Assembly: GCA_966250375.1 (NCBI GenBank)
Contig: CBINHE010000070.1
Location: 1 to 21,119 of the forward strand
Length of the DNA stretch: 21,119 nt
Reading direction: 5' to 3'
DNA from: CAMLDH01 sp966250375
GTDB taxonomy: Bacteria; Pseudomonadota; Gammaproteobacteria; Burkholderiales; Burkholderiaceae_D
This document shows positions 15,109-21,119 of the stretch, piece after piece. The notes beneath the pieces were generated by a model. It saw only the letters and a program-made list of their open reading frames with translations, did not search any database and was not told the DNA's origin. The translations under genes and the position numbers were made by a program. The first letter of the stretch is position 1; each line of letters opens with the position of its first letter.

Positions 15109-15567
15109 TCAAGCGACTTCCGCGATCAATTCGATTTCGACGCATGCGCCCATCGGGAGTTGCGCCACGCCAAATGCGGAGCGCGCATGCTTGCCCTGCT
15201 CACCGAAAATTTCGCCAAACAGCTCCGATGCACCGTTAGTGACCAGGTGATGTTCAGTAAAGTCACCGGTCGAATTGACCAGGCTCATTACTTTGACGAT
15301 GCGTTTGACGCGGTTCAGGTCACCGCCACATGCCGCCTGCAATGTCGCGATCAGGTCGATTGCGACTGCGCGGGCCGCCTGCTTGCCTTCTTCGGTCGTG
15401 ATGTTCTTGCCAAGCTGGCCGACCCACGGCTTGCCATCCTTTTTCGCAATATGGCCAGACAGGAAAACGGTATTGCCGGTTTGCGCATACATTACATAAG
15501 CGGCGGCAGGTGTCGCTACTGCCGGCAATTCGATGTTCAAGGCTTTGAGTTTTTCGTAAAAAGACAA
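15109..15567 (-). CDS. RidA/YjgF/YER057c/UK114-family protein
   Basis: A 152-residue protein of the YjgF-like subgroup that carries an N-terminal helix before the chorismate-mutase-like fold. Conserved pieces are TVFLSGHIA, the DLIATLQAACGGDLNRVKRIVKV helix-strand, Arg129 in HARSAFGVAQLP (the position that in active RidA contacts the imine substrate) and the VEIE C-terminal strand. Family role: hydrolysis of reactive enamine/imine products made by PLP enzymes; for this subgroup the activity is not assured. The start is TTG at 15567, chosen because GGAG lies exactly 6 nt before it. The same-strand neighbours are an exporter upstream and an aminotransferase downstream. Confidence 0.85.
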   Translation of the reverse strand: MSFYEKLKALNIELPAVATPAAAYVMYAQTGNTVFLSGHIAKKDGKPWVGQLGKNITTEEGKQAARAVAIDLIATLQAACGGDLNRVKRIVKVMSLVNSTGDFTEHHLVTNGASELFGEIFGEQGKHARSAFGVAQLPMGACVEIELIAEVA

Positions 15568-15573
15568 GATGTG

Positions 15574-15577
15574 CTCC
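15574..15577 (-). promoter_or_regulatory. Ribosome site deciding the TTG start of the RidA gene
   Basis: GGAG with a 6-nt spacer (CACATC) before TTG 15567. The only in-frame alternative, TTG 15597, has no such site and adds ten non-conserved residues. Confidence 0.65.
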
Positions 15578-15665
15578 AAAAGATGATGCCATTCCAATTG
15601 CGCCGGAACGGCAGGTTAAACAAGATGGGCGATTTTACTTCAATGCCGGCTGGTTCAGCCATTCA

Positions 15666-15772
15666 GGAACGTGCACGAGATAATTTCCCGATATGGACGC
15701 GTCTGACAAGCAACGCCGCAGTGCACCCGTCCCGGCACGGAACAAATCGGGAAATTATTTTGTGCCCGTTCC
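15666..15772. repeat. Large inverted repeat between eamA and ridA-like genes
   Basis: Arms of about 30 nt (15666-15695 and 15743-15772) share GGAACGnGCAC and an exact 13-nt core, ATAATTTCCCGAT, in opposite orientation, with only a handful of mismatches; 47 bp lie between them. It occupies nearly the whole gap between two minus-strand genes. There is no T-run, so it is not a standard terminator. It could be a small mobile repeat, a protein-binding site pair or an mRNA processing structure. Confidence 0.65.
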
Positions 15773-15781
15773 TTACTTACC

Positions 15782-16666
15782 CTATCCGCGTTTGATGCTC
15801 ATGCGCCTGCCGATCGCCACTACCGCGATGATCGCCAGCGCAAACAGAATGTTGCTCGCCTGGAGCGATTCGCCCAACAGCAGAACGGCGCCGATCAAGG
15901 TCAGGAAAGGTTGCAATAGCTGCACTTGTCCGACCCGCGCGATACCGCCCAGCGCCAATCCTTTATACCAAAAAAAGAACCCGATAAACATCGAAAACAA
16001 GGACACATAACCAAATCCTATCCAGGCTCGCGCCGACGCATCGACACCATAATGCCAGCCCAGCCAGACCGTAACCGGCAGCAAAAGCGGCACCGACAGC
16101 ACCAGCGCCCATGAGATCACCTGTTGGCCGCCCATGGTCTGCGACAGGCGGCCGCCCTCTGCATAGCCCATCGCAGCCGCGATCACCGCTGCAAACAGTG
16201 CGCCATCCGCCAGTTGCAATACGCCGTCGCCTTGCCACAGCGCGAATGCGACGACAATGGCGCTGCCGACCAATGCGGCAATCCAGAAGCCGATCGACGG
16301 CCGTTCGCCAAACCGCAATGCGCCAAACAAAGCGGTCGCCAACGGCAGAATGCCGACCACGATCGCACCGTGCGACGCCGGTACGTAATGCATTGCAACC
16401 GAACTAAATACTGGAAATCCGATCACACAACCGAGCGAGGTAATCGCCAATGCCTTCCACTGCGTGCCAGTTGGTCGCGGCGCGCGCAGCCACCACAGCA
16501 GCAAACCGGCACCGACCGCCGCGACCACAGCCCGGCCCAATGCGATGAATATCGGATTCAATTCGGCCACCGCCATTCGCGTAAACGGCAAGGTCAGGCT
16601 GAAAATCGCGACACCGATCGCGCCAAGCCACATGCCTTTGGTTTCCTGCGTCATGGTTGCGCTCAT
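15782..16666 (-). CDS. EamA/DMT-superfamily exporter
   Basis: A 294-residue inner-membrane protein made almost entirely of about ten hydrophobic helices arranged as two EamA repeats. The first starts at GMWLGAIGVAIFSLTLPF and the second at DGALFAAVIAAAMGYAEG. It ends in a basic tail (GRRMSIKRG) that should face the cytosol. The family exports amino acids and other metabolites by drug/metabolite antiport or uniport; the substrate is unknown. ATG 16666 has AGGA 6 nt before it. It follows the LysE-family gene by 13 nt, so the two are co-transcribed, and both are divergent from a MocR regulator, which is the usual setting for regulated exporters. Confidence 0.88.
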   Translation of the reverse strand: MSATMTQETKGMWLGAIGVAIFSLTLPFTRMAVAELNPIFIALGRAVVAAVGAGLLLWWLRAPRPTGTQWKALAITSLGCVIGFPVFSSVAMHYVPASHGAIVVGILPLATALFGALRFGERPSIGFWIAALVGSAIVVAFALWQGDGVLQLADGALFAAVIAAAMGYAEGGRLSQTMGGQQVISWALVLSVPLLLPVTVWLGWHYGVDASARAWIGFGYVSLFSMFIGFFFWYKGLALGGIARVGQVQLLQPFLTLIGAVLLLGESLQASNILFALAIIAVVAIGRRMSIKRG

Positions 16667-16679
16667 ATTTCGTCCTCTT

Positions 16680-17270
16680 CTATAGCCAAATCGCCACTGC
16701 GGAATACACCGTCAACGAGACCATCGCCACGCAAAACACGCGCTGCCATTTCGGCTGCTCCAGATAGCGCCGCAGCGCTGCGCCGGTCCCTGTCCACAGA
16801 CCGACGCAAGGCAAATTGATTGCACAAAACACCATGCACAACAGCACGATCGCAAATCCGACCGGCTGCACCAAGGGCAAGAATGCGGACGCGCCGGTGA
16901 TCGCCATGACCCATGCTTTCGGATTGGCGAACTGGAACGCGGCAGCCTCCATAAAAGACATTGGTTTGGCGCTTGCGTGCTCATCCTGCCGAAATGCCAT
17001 CTTGCGCATTTGCCACGCCAAATACAGCAAATAGCCGGAACCCAGAATTTTCAACGCGACATGGATAGCCGGCACCGCCATGACCACACTTCCGATGCCC
17101 GCCGCGCACAGCGCCAGTAGTACCCCGAATCCGGCCGTGATACCCAGCATGTGCGGAATCGAACGCATGAAGCCGAACACGAGGCCCGATGAAGTCAGCA
17201 TGAGGTTGTTCGGCCCCGGCGTGATCGACGCCACGAATGCGAATAATGCCAACGGCAATAGTGATTCCAT
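16680..17270 (-). CDS. LysE/RhtB-family amino-acid exporter
   Basis: A 196-residue protein with six predicted helices and the family signature SITPGPNNLMLTSSGLVFG near the N-terminus. The second half contains QFANPKAWVMAITG, also typical. Members export amino acids (lysine, threonine, homoserine and others) driven by the proton gradient; the substrate here is unknown. ATG 17270 is chosen because GGGGAG (17276-17281) sits 5 nt before it; an in-frame GTG further up would place that site inside the gene. First gene of the minus-strand exporter pair, transcribed divergently from the MocR gene, whose product likely controls it. Confidence 0.9.
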   Translation of the reverse strand: MESLLPLALFAFVASITPGPNNLMLTSSGLVFGFMRSIPHMLGITAGFGVLLALCAAGIGSVVMAVPAIHVALKILGSGYLLYLAWQMRKMAFRQDEHASAKPMSFMEAAAFQFANPKAWVMAITGASAFLPLVQPVGFAIVLLCMVFCAINLPCVGLWTGTGAALRRYLEQPKWQRVFCVAMVSLTVYSAVAIWL

Positions 17271-17275
17271 TCCGA

Positions 17276-17281
17276 CTCCCC
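17276..17281 (-). promoter_or_regulatory. Ribosome site deciding the LysE-family start
   Basis: GGGGAG on the minus strand with a 5-nt spacer before ATG 17270. This excludes the in-frame GTG at 17291 as the likely start. Confidence 0.65.
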
Positions 17282-17376
17282 AAAAAAACACAGGACACTA
17301 GCAACGCACGATGCACGCCGTTTCTTCCCTTGATGCAGACATGGTTTGCTTCCGCGTGATCGACGATATATCCTAA

Positions 17377-17406
17377 TCGACAAAACCAATACAGTACCAG
17401 TACACT
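17377..17406 (+). promoter_or_regulatory. mocR promoter overlapping a doubled CAGTAC operator
   Basis: TCGACA (17377-17382), an 18-bp spacer and TACACT (17401-17406) form a plausible sigma-70 promoter for the MocR gene, giving a leader of about 27 nt. Between and over the -10 lie two abutting CAGTAC copies (17392-17397, 17398-17403), also readable as GTAC-CA-GTAC. MocR proteins commonly bind direct repeats in the divergent gap and repress themselves, so this is the best candidate operator. The opposite strand must hold the lysE promoter, where only AT-rich GGATATATC is visible. Confidence 0.5.
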
Positions 17407-17439
17407 TAACCAAATAAATCAACTCACTGTCACGGCAAC

Positions 17440-18912
17440 ATGACCAATACAGCCAAATTGCGTAAAAGCGCGTTACCTCATCTGACGCTGGCCGCACCGC
17501 AGGTGTTATCGCGCGACGCCGGAGAATCGCTGGTGGAGCAAATCGTGCGCTCGGTAGAAGCGCGTATCGATGACAAGCTGCTGCGCACCGGCGCGCGCAT
17601 GCCGTCGATCCGGCAGTTCGCCGAAACCCATGGCGTGTCGCGCTTTACGGTGGTGGAAGCGTATGACCGGCTGGTGGCGCAAGGCTTTCTCGAGTCACGC
17701 CGCGGTTCCGGCTTTTATGTGCGTGAGCGCGCGCCGATGATTGCCCCCGGCAGCAATGCACCGACCGGCGATGCGTCGCTGAAACCAATGGATGTGGTCT
17801 GGCTGATACGCAATATGTTGCGTCAGCACCCGCAACAAAAAATGCCGGGCTCAGGATTGTTGCCGAATGATTGGCTGGATGGGGAATTGATCGCCAACGG
17901 CTTGCGTGCGATCGGCCGACAAAATCAGAGCTTGCTGCTGCAGTACGGTAGTCCGCAAGGGTTTTTGCCATTGCGCCAGCAATTGCAGTTAAAGCTGGCC
18001 GAACTTGAAATCGCCGCAACGCCGGAACAATTCGTCACCACCTCCGGCGTCACGCAAGGCCTTGACCTGGTGGCGCGCCTGTTCACGCGGCCGGGCGATA
18101 CGATCTTTGTTGACGATCCCGCATGGTTCCTGATGTTCGGTTCGTTCACGACCCTGGGCGCGAAGGTGGTCGGCATCCCGCGCCTGCCGGACGGACCGGA
18201 TATCGCCAAGCTCGCGGAGCTGGCCGCACTGCACAAACCCAAGCTGTACGTCATCAATTCTGCGCTGCACAATCCAACGTCAACCTCGCTGTCGGCGGCC
18301 AAGGCATTCCAGATCCTGAAAATCGCCGAGCAACACGATTTCATGATCGCCGAAGACGACATCTACTGCGACATGCATCCCGGCGCCGCAGTACAGGCAG
18401 CGACGCGCATCGCATCGCTCGATCAATTGAACCGGGTGATGTACCTCGGCGGATTTTCCAAGACGCTGGCAGCCAACTTGCGGGTCGGCTTTATCGCAAC
18501 CTCGCCTGAACTGGCCAAGCGCTTGTCCGACTACAAGATGCTGACCACGCTGACCACATCGGAAATCGGCGAACGTGTCGTCTATAAAATCCTGTCGGAA
18601 GGCCACTACCGCAAACATGCGGACCGATTGCGCGCAAAGCTGGATGGAGTACGCGACAAGACCATCCGCCAGTTGGAACGGGTCGGTATAAAAATGGACA
18701 TCACAACGCCGGCCGGCATGTTTGTGTGGGCCGATGCCGGCTGCGACACCACCGTACTGACCGAAAAAGCGATGAATCAAGGTTACCTGTTCGCGCCGGG
18801 CAGCCTGTTCTCTCCAAACCAGCTACCGTCGACCAAGACGCGCATCAACGTCGCGACGATGTCCGATCCGGGTGTCTGGCGCTTTCTCGAAGGTGAGCTT
18901 GGCAAGGCTTGA
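17440..18912 (+). CDS. MocR-type regulator: GntR winged helix fused to aminotransferase domain
   Basis: A 490-residue two-domain protein. Residues ~30-97 are a GntR winged helix (PSIRQFAETHGVSRFTVVEA recognition helix region, then RRGSGFYVRER wing). After a linker, residues ~115-488 form a fold-type I aminotransferase domain with Asn278 (HNPTS), the PLP aspartate and tyrosine in EDDIY (305-309) and the Schiff-base lysine Lys341 in GGFSKTLAANLRVGF. Such regulators sense PLP or its aldimines with amino compounds. It diverges from the LysE-EamA exporter genes with a 169-bp gap, so it likely controls them. The ATG has only a weak ribosome site. Its TGA lies within the -35 element of the htpG promoter. 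Confidence 0.92.
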   Translation: MTNTAKLRKSALPHLTLAAPQVLSRDAGESLVEQIVRSVEARIDDKLLRTGARMPSIRQFAETHGVSRFTVVEAYDRLVAQGFLESRRGSGFYVRERAPMIAPGSNAPTGDASLKPMDVVWLIRNMLRQHPQQKMPGSGLLPNDWLDGELIANGLRAIGRQNQSLLLQYGSPQGFLPLRQQLQLKLAELEIAATPEQFVTTSGVTQGLDLVARLFTRPGDTIFVDDPAWFLMFGSFTTLGAKVVGIPRLPDGPDIAKLAELAALHKPKLYVINSALHNPTSTSLSAAKAFQILKIAEQHDFMIAEDDIYCDMHPGAAVQAATRIASLDQLNRVMYLGGFSKTLAANLRVGFIATSPELAKRLSDYKMLTTLTTSEIGERVVYKILSEGHYRKHADRLRAKLDGVRDKTIRQLERVGIKMDITTPAGMFVWADAGCDTTVLTEKAMNQGYLFAPGSLFSPNQLPSTKTRINVATMSDPGVWRFLEGELGKA

Positions 18913-18935
18913 AATCGCTTTTTTCATCCCCATTT
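18909..18935 (+). promoter_or_regulatory. Sigma-32 (RpoH) heat-shock promoter of htpG
   Basis: TTGAAA (18909-18914; CTTGAAA if 18908 is included), a 13-bp spacer, then CCCCATTT (18928-18935). This fits the RpoH consensus (TTGAAA, 11-16 bp, CCCCATnT) at every defined position. It lies about 95 nt before the htpG start, giving a leader near 87 nt. Its -35 element contains the TGA (18910-18912) of the preceding mocR gene. Confidence 0.85.
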
Positions 18936-19018
18936 TTCTTTCCTGTTGCACCATTAAACCGTGCCGCATCCAATGCAAACTGGCGGTGCCACGGATTTAC
19001 ACATTATCAATTAACTCT

Positions 19019-19023
19019 AGAGG
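19019..19023 (+). promoter_or_regulatory. Ribosome site deciding the htpG start
   Basis: AGAGG with a 5-nt spacer before ATG 19029. The frame is open a further 40 residues upstream, but that stretch contains the heat-shock promoter and leader and has no Hsp90 similarity. Confidence 0.75.
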
Positions 19024-19028
19024 TCAAA

Positions 19029-20942
19029 ATGGCGGTATCCGAAAAGCAAACCCTTGGTTTTCAGGCAGAAGTGAAACAACTGTTGCAGTTGATGATTCAC
19101 TCCCTGTATTCCAACAAGGAAATTTTCTTGCGCGAGTTGGTTTCCAACGCCTCCGATGCAGCCGACAAGCTGCGCTTTGAAGCAATCAACAATGCCGCGC
19201 TGTTCGAAAACGATCCTGATCTGAAAATCAAGATCACGTTCGACAAGACAGCGCGCACCATCACGATTTCAGACAACGGCATCGGCATGAGCCGCGACGA
19301 AGCGATTGAACATCTCGGCACGATTGCCAAATCGGGTACCAAGGAATTCTTCTCCAGGCTATCGGGCGACCAGCAAAAAGACGCGGCATTGATCGGCCAG
19401 TTCGGCGTCGGCTTTTATTCCGCATTCATCGTCGCTGACAAGATCACCGTCGATACCCGGCGCGCCGGTGCTGATGCAACCGACGGCGTGCGCTGGGAAT
19501 CCGCCGGCGAAGGCGACTTCAGCGTCGAGGCGATTGACAAGCCCTCACGCGGCACCGACATCACACTGCATCTGCGCGAAGGCGAAGACGATTTCCTGTC
19601 GTCCTGGAAACTGAAATCCATCATCCGCAAATATTCGGACCATATCGCGCTGCCGATCCTGATGCAGAAGGAAGAATGGGACGAAGAAAAGAAAGAGACG
19701 GTGGTGAAGGACGAATTCGAAACCGTCAACCAGGCCAGCGCACTGTGGGCGCGCAACAAGTCTGATATCACACCGGAGCAATACAACGAATTCTACAAGC
19801 ACGTCGCCCACGATTTCGAGCCGCCATTGGCGTTCACGCATAACCGCGTCGAAGGCCGCAGCGAATATACCCAACTGCTGTACATCCCGGCACACGCACC
19901 GTTCGACCTGTGGGACCGCAACAAGCGCGGCGGCATCAAATTGTATGTGAAGCGCGTCTTCATCATGGACGATGCGGAACAGTTGATGCCGGTGTATCTG
20001 CGCTTCGTCAAAGGCGTGATCGATTCCAACGACCTGCCACTCAATGTATCGCGTGAACTGCTGCAGGAATCGCGTGACGTCAAGGTCATCCGTGAAGGTT
20101 CGACCAAGCGCATCCTGTCGATGCTGGAAGAACTCGCGAATGCGGACGAGCAGGAACAGAAAGATAAATACACGACCTTCTGGACAGAATTCGGCCAGGT
20201 GCTGAAGGAAGGCATCGGCGAAGATGCGACCAACAAGGAGCGCATTGCCAAGCTGCTGCGCTTTGCCTCGACGCATAATGACAACGATGCGCAGACGGTG
20301 TCGTTTGCCGATTATGTGAGCCGCATGAAAGAAGGCCAGGACAAGATTTATTACGTGACGGCGGACTCCTTCGCCGCTGCAAAAAACAGTCCGCACCTGG
20401 AGATCTTCCGCAAAAAAGGCGTGGAAGTGCTGCTCTTGACCGACCGCGTCGACGAGTGGATGCTGTCCTTCCTGCAAGACTTCGACGGCAAGGAATTGGT
20501 ATCGGTGGCCAAGGGCGATCTCGACCTCGGCAAACTGGAAGACGAAGCCGAGAAAAAGCAGCACGAAGAAACCGAAGCCAATTACAAGGAGTTGGTCGAG
20601 AAGATGAAGACCGCGCTGGCCGACAAGGCGAAAGACGTGCGTGTGACTTTCCGTCTGACCGATTCACCCGCCTGTCTGGTGGCGGACGAGCATGAACTAT
20701 CCGGCAACCTGATGCGCATGCTGAAAGCAGCGGGGCAGAATGCGCCGGAGTCGAAACCGATCCTGGAGATCAATCCCGATCATCCGCTGGTACAACGCCT
20801 GAAATACGAAGAAGCGAAGTTCAACGACTGGTCCAGCATTCTGTTCGACCAGGCGATGCTGGCGGAAGGCGGCACACTGACCGATCCGGCCGGGTTTGTG
20901 AAGCGTTTAAATGAAATGTTGTTGGGGATGACAGGCAAGTAA
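19029..20942 (+). CDS. htpG: Hsp90-family molecular chaperone HtpG
   Basis: A 637-residue bacterial Hsp90, the usual length (E. coli about 624). The N-terminal GHKL ATP site is intact: Glu36 and Asn40 in RELVSNASDA, DNGIGM at 82-87, and the lid/GQFGVGFYSAF segment at 123-133. The middle domain (from about GIKLYVKRVFIMDD, with the LNVSRELLQES motif) and the C-terminal dimerisation domain follow. It is a cytosolic ATP-dependent homodimer that remodels unfolded or late-folding clients with DnaK. The start is fixed by AGAGG 5 nt before the ATG. Expression should be heat-induced from the RpoH promoter at 18909-18935. A strong terminator ends the transcript, so it is monocistronic. Confidence 0.97.
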   Translation: MAVSEKQTLGFQAEVKQLLQLMIHSLYSNKEIFLRELVSNASDAADKLRFEAINNAALFENDPDLKIKITFDKTARTITISDNGIGMSRDEAIEHLGTIAKSGTKEFFSRLSGDQQKDAALIGQFGVGFYSAFIVADKITVDTRRAGADATDGVRWESAGEGDFSVEAIDKPSRGTDITLHLREGEDDFLSSWKLKSIIRKYSDHIALPILMQKEEWDEEKKETVVKDEFETVNQASALWARNKSDITPEQYNEFYKHVAHDFEPPLAFTHNRVEGRSEYTQLLYIPAHAPFDLWDRNKRGGIKLYVKRVFIMDDAEQLMPVYLRFVKGVIDSNDLPLNVSRELLQESRDVKVIREGSTKRILSMLEELANADEQEQKDKYTTFWTEFGQVLKEGIGEDATNKERIAKLLRFASTHNDNDAQTVSFADYVSRMKEGQDKIYYVTADSFAAAKNSPHLEIFRKKGVEVLLLTDRVDEWMLSFLQDFDGKELVSVAKGDLDLGKLEDEAEKKQHEETEANYKELVEKMKTALADKAKDVRVTFRLTDSPACLVADEHELSGNLMRMLKAAGQNAPESKPILEINPDHPLVQRLKYEEAKFNDWSSILFDQAMLAEGGTLTDPAGFVKRLNEMLLGMTGK

Positions 20943-20980
20943 TTCCAATTTGCGTTAAATACGACAATCACTCTGCCGTC

Positions 20981-21029
20981 TGCAGGAGCAGCTTTCCGGT
21001 TTTGCTGCGAAAGCTGCTCCTGCATTTTT
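20981..21029 (+). terminator. Strong Rho-independent terminator of htpG
   Basis: A perfect 16-bp stem (20981-20996 with 21009-21024; arm TGCAGGAGCAGCTTTC) around a 12-nt loop, followed directly by T5 (21025-21029), 38 nt after the htpG stop. The stem is unusually long, and the arms contain TGCAGGAGCAGCTTTC-type sequence that in many genomes is also part of a dispersed repeat. Confidence 0.9.
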
Positions 21030-21071
21030 ACACAGAAGTCAGTAACTTAGGCGACGGAGAGCCGACGTGTT

Positions 21072-21092
21072 CCCTCCCTTTCAAGGGGAGGG
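21072..21092. repeat. REP-like palindrome at the right edge
   Basis: CCCTCCC (21072-21078) pairs with GGGAGGG (21086-21092) across TTTCAAG, followed by CTAGGGGC. This CCCTCCC...GGGGAGGG hairpin type is a common dispersed intergenic repeat. No T-run follows. The gene to the right is outside the window, so its role cannot be judged. Confidence 0.5.
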
Positions 21093-21119
21093 CTAGGGGC
21101 GAAGCAGGGAATTCGGACA

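Noticed and set aside
18909..19028. 40-residue N-terminal extension of HtpG
   Set aside because: It overlaps the heat-shock promoter and leader and has no Hsp90 similarity; AGAGG precedes ATG 19029.
1..21119. CRISPR array, tRNA, rRNA, prophage or defence system
   Set aside because: No regular spacer repeats, no tRNA-like clover leaf, no rRNA stretches, and no nuclease, toxin-antitoxin or phage proteins were recognised on either strand.

Overview
The window looks like a chromosomal, mostly housekeeping segment of a betaproteobacterium. Burkholderiales is likely and an Oxalobacteraceae-type genome (Herminiimonas/Janthinobacterium-like) is my best guess. The reasons are protein-level: the ParE/ParC sequences, the Gcr-type 'site-specific recombinase' membrane protein next to a MoxR/VWA pair, and small tandem cytochromes c. 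GC is moderate. There are no rRNA or tRNA genes, no CRISPR array, no phage genes and no intact insertion sequence. No genome-scale comparison was possible, so the taxonomic placement is inference.

Layout. 1-127: edge, with a possible gene tail and a clear bidirectional terminator. 128-814 (minus): two small secreted monohaem cytochromes c in an operon. 982-3117 (minus): a Gcr-family multi-spanning membrane protein. 3118-3596: a divergent intergenic region holding a 356-bp MITE-like element with ~50-nt imperfect inverted ends, a possible TAA target duplication and a chain of perfect palindromes. 3597-6238 (plus): an operon of MoxR AAA+ ATPase, GNAT acetyltransferase and VWA (CoxE-like) protein. 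6369-7553 (minus): a patatin-like phospholipase. 7838-8497 (minus): a DsbA/FrnE-like thioredoxin-fold protein. 8865-13301 (plus): parE and parC (topoisomerase IV), with a REP-like hairpin between them and a terminator-like hairpin after parC. 13424-17270 (minus): a run of cupin, PLP aminotransferase, RidA, EamA exporter and LysE exporter (transcribed in the opposite order). 17440-18912 (plus): a divergent MocR-type regulator. 19029-20942 (plus): htpG (Hsp90), preceded by a near-ideal sigma-32 promoter that overlaps the mocR stop codon and followed by a strong terminator. A REP-like hairpin lies at the right edge.

How the genes work together. MoxR and the VWA protein are a classical AAA+/VWA chaperone pair with an acetyltransferase between them. 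The MocR regulator probably controls its divergent LysE-EamA exporter genes and itself, through a doubled CAGTAC site that overlaps a promoter. RidA, the aminotransferase and the cupin that follow on the same strand suggest a broader amino-acid efflux/catabolism neighbourhood, although terminator-like and inverted-repeat structures between them argue for more than one transcript.

I found no clearly new multi-gene defence or metabolic system. The most unusual signal is the non-coding composite element at 3171-3526. After it come the sigma-32 promoter embedded in a stop codon, the 107-bp inverted-repeat element at 15666-15772, and the glutamine at the quinolone-contact position of ParC.
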